DNA from: Micromonospora sp. WMMD1120
Lineage (GTDB): Bacteria; Actinomycetota; Actinomycetes; Mycobacteriales; Micromonosporaceae
DNA: 64,000 bases
Direction of reading: 5' to 3'
Assembly (NCBI RefSeq): GCF_029626235.1
Contig: NZ_JARUBO010000005.1
Coordinates: 6,110,001 to 6,174,000 of the forward strand
Shown here: one piece after another, positions 62,227 to 64,000 of the stretch
How the letters are laid out: each line of letters begins with the position of its first letter
Position numbering within the stretch: the stretch's first letter is position 1
Position numbers and translations under genes: made by a program
Notes under the pieces: generated by a model
Told to the model about the DNA's origin: nothing
The model's database searches: none
The model's input: the letters and a program-made list of their open reading frames with translations, nothing else

Positions 62227-62955
62227 CTACCGCGCGCAGGTCAGGGTCAGACCGTCGGGCGTCGCACCGGTCGCCACGAGCATTCCGAACGTGGTCACCC
62301 CGTCCAGCGCCAGCGCTCCGTTGTAGGAGGCGTTGCCGACCACGACGTCGGCACCGGTCGTCTCGGCCACCCCGCCCCAGACCGACTGGACGCGCTCGTC
62401 GCCGGACCACCGCCAGGAAACCCGCCACCGGTCCAGCGGCTCGACACCGGTGTTGCGGACCGTGACCGTGGCGACGAATCCGCTGCCCCAGCGGGCGTCG
62501 ATCGTGGCCGTCGCCCGGCACGACGTCAGCGGAGCGGTCCGGGCGGCCGCGAACGCGTACGGGTCCCGTCGCCCGTCGGCGTCGGTGAACCGGTACCAGT
62601 ACTCGGTGTCCGGGTTCAGCCGATCGAAGGTCACCGCGCCGTTGCGTTCCGGTCCGGTGACGACCTCGCCCACCGGCGAGCGCCACTGCTCGGCGTCCTC
62701 CCGACTGGCGTAGAGGGTGACAGTCATGGGCAGGTTGTAGCCACAGGGCGGGGCGAAGAACACCCAGTACGAGATGGTCAGGCTCGTGGTGGTCGCGCCG
62801 GTCACGGTGGCGGTGATCGGCAGCGCGGGCGGGCAGGCCGGCGTCGGCGTGGCGAGGGGGGTCACCTCGGCGGCGGTGGTCGCCCCGGCGGCGGTGGTCA
62901 CCCCGGCCAGGGTTGCCAGCGCCAGGGTGGTGACGGCGAGGAGCTTGCGAAGCAT
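62227..62955 (-). CDS. Secreted protein with FN3-like and CBM2-like domains
   Basis: A 242-residue exported protein. The signal peptide ends near GATTAA (about residue 29). Residues ~45-140 look like a fibronectin type III domain ('ITATVTGATTTSLTISYWVFF', 'FDRLNPDTEYWYRF'). Residues ~145-242 form a CBM2-like domain ('CRATATIDARWGSGFVATVTVRNTGVEPLDRWRVSWRWSG'), with Trp residues suited to polysaccharide binding and Cys at each end. No catalytic domain is present, so it is probably a stand-alone binding protein. ATG follows GGAGG by 6 bases. Confidence 0.82.
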   Translation of the reverse strand: MLRKLLAVTTLALATLAGVTTAAGATTAAEVTPLATPTPACPPALPITATVTGATTTSLTISYWVFFAPPCGYNLPMTVTLYASREDAEQWRSPVGEVVTGPERNGAVTFDRLNPDTEYWYRFTDADGRRDPYAFAAARTAPLTSCRATATIDARWGSGFVATVTVRNTGVEPLDRWRVSWRWSGDERVQSVWGGVAETTGADVVVGNASYNGALALDGVTTFGMLVATGATPDGLTLTCAR

Positions 62956-63269
62956 CGGGTACCTCCGTGGTTGCCGGGCACCGGTGCCGAGTGGGTCGGT
63001 GCCGCGCTCGGGTGTCCGGTCGCCGACGGGGTTGCCCGGCACGGGGTGGCCCGGCCACCTCGCGCGCCCCGCGGACCGGAGGGAGATGCGGTACGCGCTG
63101 GCTCCCCGAGCACGACCGAAGCACAGCATGGCAGTCGACGAGGATCGATACAAGCAGGTCCCGAACCGGTCGAACGACGGCCGCCTCGTCTTCGCCGGAG
63201 GGTTACCGGCCGGGCCCCCGCGCCGAGAATGATTCAGGGCGGTCTATCCATCCGGAGACGGGAGCACAC
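62956..63269. other. Divergent intergenic region
   Basis: About 310 bp between two divergent secreted-protein genes. It must hold both promoters. I see ribosome sites near each start codon but no convincing -35/-10, operator or repeat. Confidence 0.5.
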
Positions 63270-64000
63270 ATGCTCGACGCAACCACAGCGGCCCGGCGAC
63301 CCCGGCCGGTGCGGGCACTGATCGCGGCCGGCGCCGCAGCGGTGCTGGCCACCGCCACACTGACCATCCCGACCCCGGCCACCGCCGCCGTCAGCCGGGC
63401 GGAACTGGCGCTGCGCTGGGCGCCCATCCACTACCAGGATGTCGACGCCACCGGCAGCCACGCCCTCAGCGGCCGGTCGGACTACCTCACCCGTGTCGAC
63501 TTCGACGGCGACCTGAACGGCCGCAACAACTGGGACCGGGCCGGGCAGACAGGGGTTTCCTTCGCCGCCCACGCGTACTACTCCGTCGTCGAGACGAACA
63601 CCCACTGGTACATCACGTACCTCTTCTTCCACCCGCGCGACTGGACCGACCACCCGTTCTTTGAGACCGAGCACGAGAACGACGGCGAGGGCGCGCTGTT
63701 CGCGATCGAGCGCGACGGCTCGGCGTACGGCGTGCTGCGCTCGGCGGTCACCGTCGCGCACAGCGACTTCTTCTCGTACACGCCGGCCGGCAGCACCTGG
63801 ACCAGCGGCGGGGAGAGCATCGACGGCACCCTGCGGTTCCAGGCGTCGCCGCACGACACGTTCACGCACCCGGTCACCGCGCAGGAGGCCCAGGGCCACG
63901 GCCTCAAGGCACACCCGCAGTACGACATCAACGGTGACGGCCTGGTCTACTACCCGTCGACGGTCGCCGAGACGCCGAGCGGCGGCAACGACCGTGACGT
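63270..64000 (+). CDS. Secreted protein of unknown function (3' end outside window)
   Basis: Open from the ATG at 63270 to the end of the window without a stop, at least 243 residues. A Sec-type signal peptide ends around 'TPATAA' (about residue 40). The mature part is rich in Trp, Tyr, His and Asp: 'ALRWAPIHYQDVDATGSHALSG', 'RVDFDGDLNGRNNW', 'THWYITYLFFHPRDWTDHPFFETEHENDGEGALF'. The last segment faintly resembles the layout of NPP1/Vps62-type proteins, but I cannot assign a family. Many acidic and His residues suggest metal binding. GGAG lies 5-8 bases before the ATG. Confidence 0.75.
   Translation, partial: MLDATTAARRPRPVRALIAAGAAAVLATATLTIPTPATAAVSRAELALRWAPIHYQDVDATGSHALSGRSDYLTRVDFDGDLNGRNNWDRAGQTGVSFAAHAYYSVVETNTHWYITYLFFHPRDWTDHPFFETEHENDGEGALFAIERDGSAYGVLRSAVTVAHSDFFSYTPAGSTWTSGGESIDGTLRFQASPHDTFTHPVTAQEAQGHGLKAHPQYDINGDGLVYYPSTVAETPSGGNDRD

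Overview
The window is high-GC actinobacterial DNA. Strong G/C third-position bias, frequent GTG starts, ATGA/GTGA stop-start overlaps and the gene families present (HTH/DUF397 pairs, SARP and AfsR-like regulators, an iniBAC-like locus, roadblock/DUF742 conservon genes, secreted CBM13/CBM2/CBM32 enzymes) point to a filamentous soil actinomycete. Micromonospora or a close relative is most likely; this is inference from gene content, as no rRNA or housekeeping marker is present.

1-8.8 kb: the 3' end of a secreted M14-like carboxypeptidase, an HTH/DUF397 regulator pair, a repeat-rich gap with a 49-bp palindrome, an AbiEi/DUF559 protein, a lipoprotein coupled to a secreted HExxH-VWD protein, and a CE1-type esterase with a ricin-B lectin domain. 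8.8-20.6 kb (minus strand): a complete-looking azole/dehydroamino-acid RiPP cluster. It holds an E1-like leader-binding protein, two near-identical Ser/Cys-only precursors, a YcaO cyclodehydratase, a SagB-type dehydrogenase, a split LanB dehydratase and an M50 membrane protease. An ABC exporter pair and a small membrane protein are divergent from it (21.0-23.0 kb).

23-31 kb: a xylo-oligosaccharide uptake and utilisation locus (LacI regulator, two permeases, binding protein, divergent GH43), a GH46 chitosanase, a Nudix hydrolase and the remnant of a 13E12-type HNH endonuclease. 31.8-39.8 kb: an ABC multidrug-type exporter, a PepSY protein, a GNAT/LysR divergent pair, a DUF5872 protein, a two-component system and small envelope proteins. 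39.8-43.8 kb: one giant secreted ThuA / sugar dehydrogenase / PKD / CBM protein. 44 kb: a DUF1540 protein behind a candidate iron box.

44.4-56.4 kb: two divergent units. Leftward is an iniB-iniA-iniC-like set with two dynamin-family GTPases. Rightward is a tightly overlapping operon of an Hsp70-like protein, a LuxR-family ATPase regulator (IniR-like), an NIT-type histidine kinase-like protein, a roadblock protein, a DUF742 protein and a membrane-anchored CBM2-like protein. The layout suggests an envelope-stress sensing and membrane-remodelling locus. 56.4-64 kb: a YccF protein, a HelR-type RNA polymerase recycling helicase preceded by a textbook rifamycin-associated element, an AfsR-like SARP, a secreted FN3/CBM2 protein, and the 5' end of an unrecognised secreted protein.

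The two loci most worth attention are the twin-precursor RiPP cluster and the dynamin/Hsp70/conservon-like locus.
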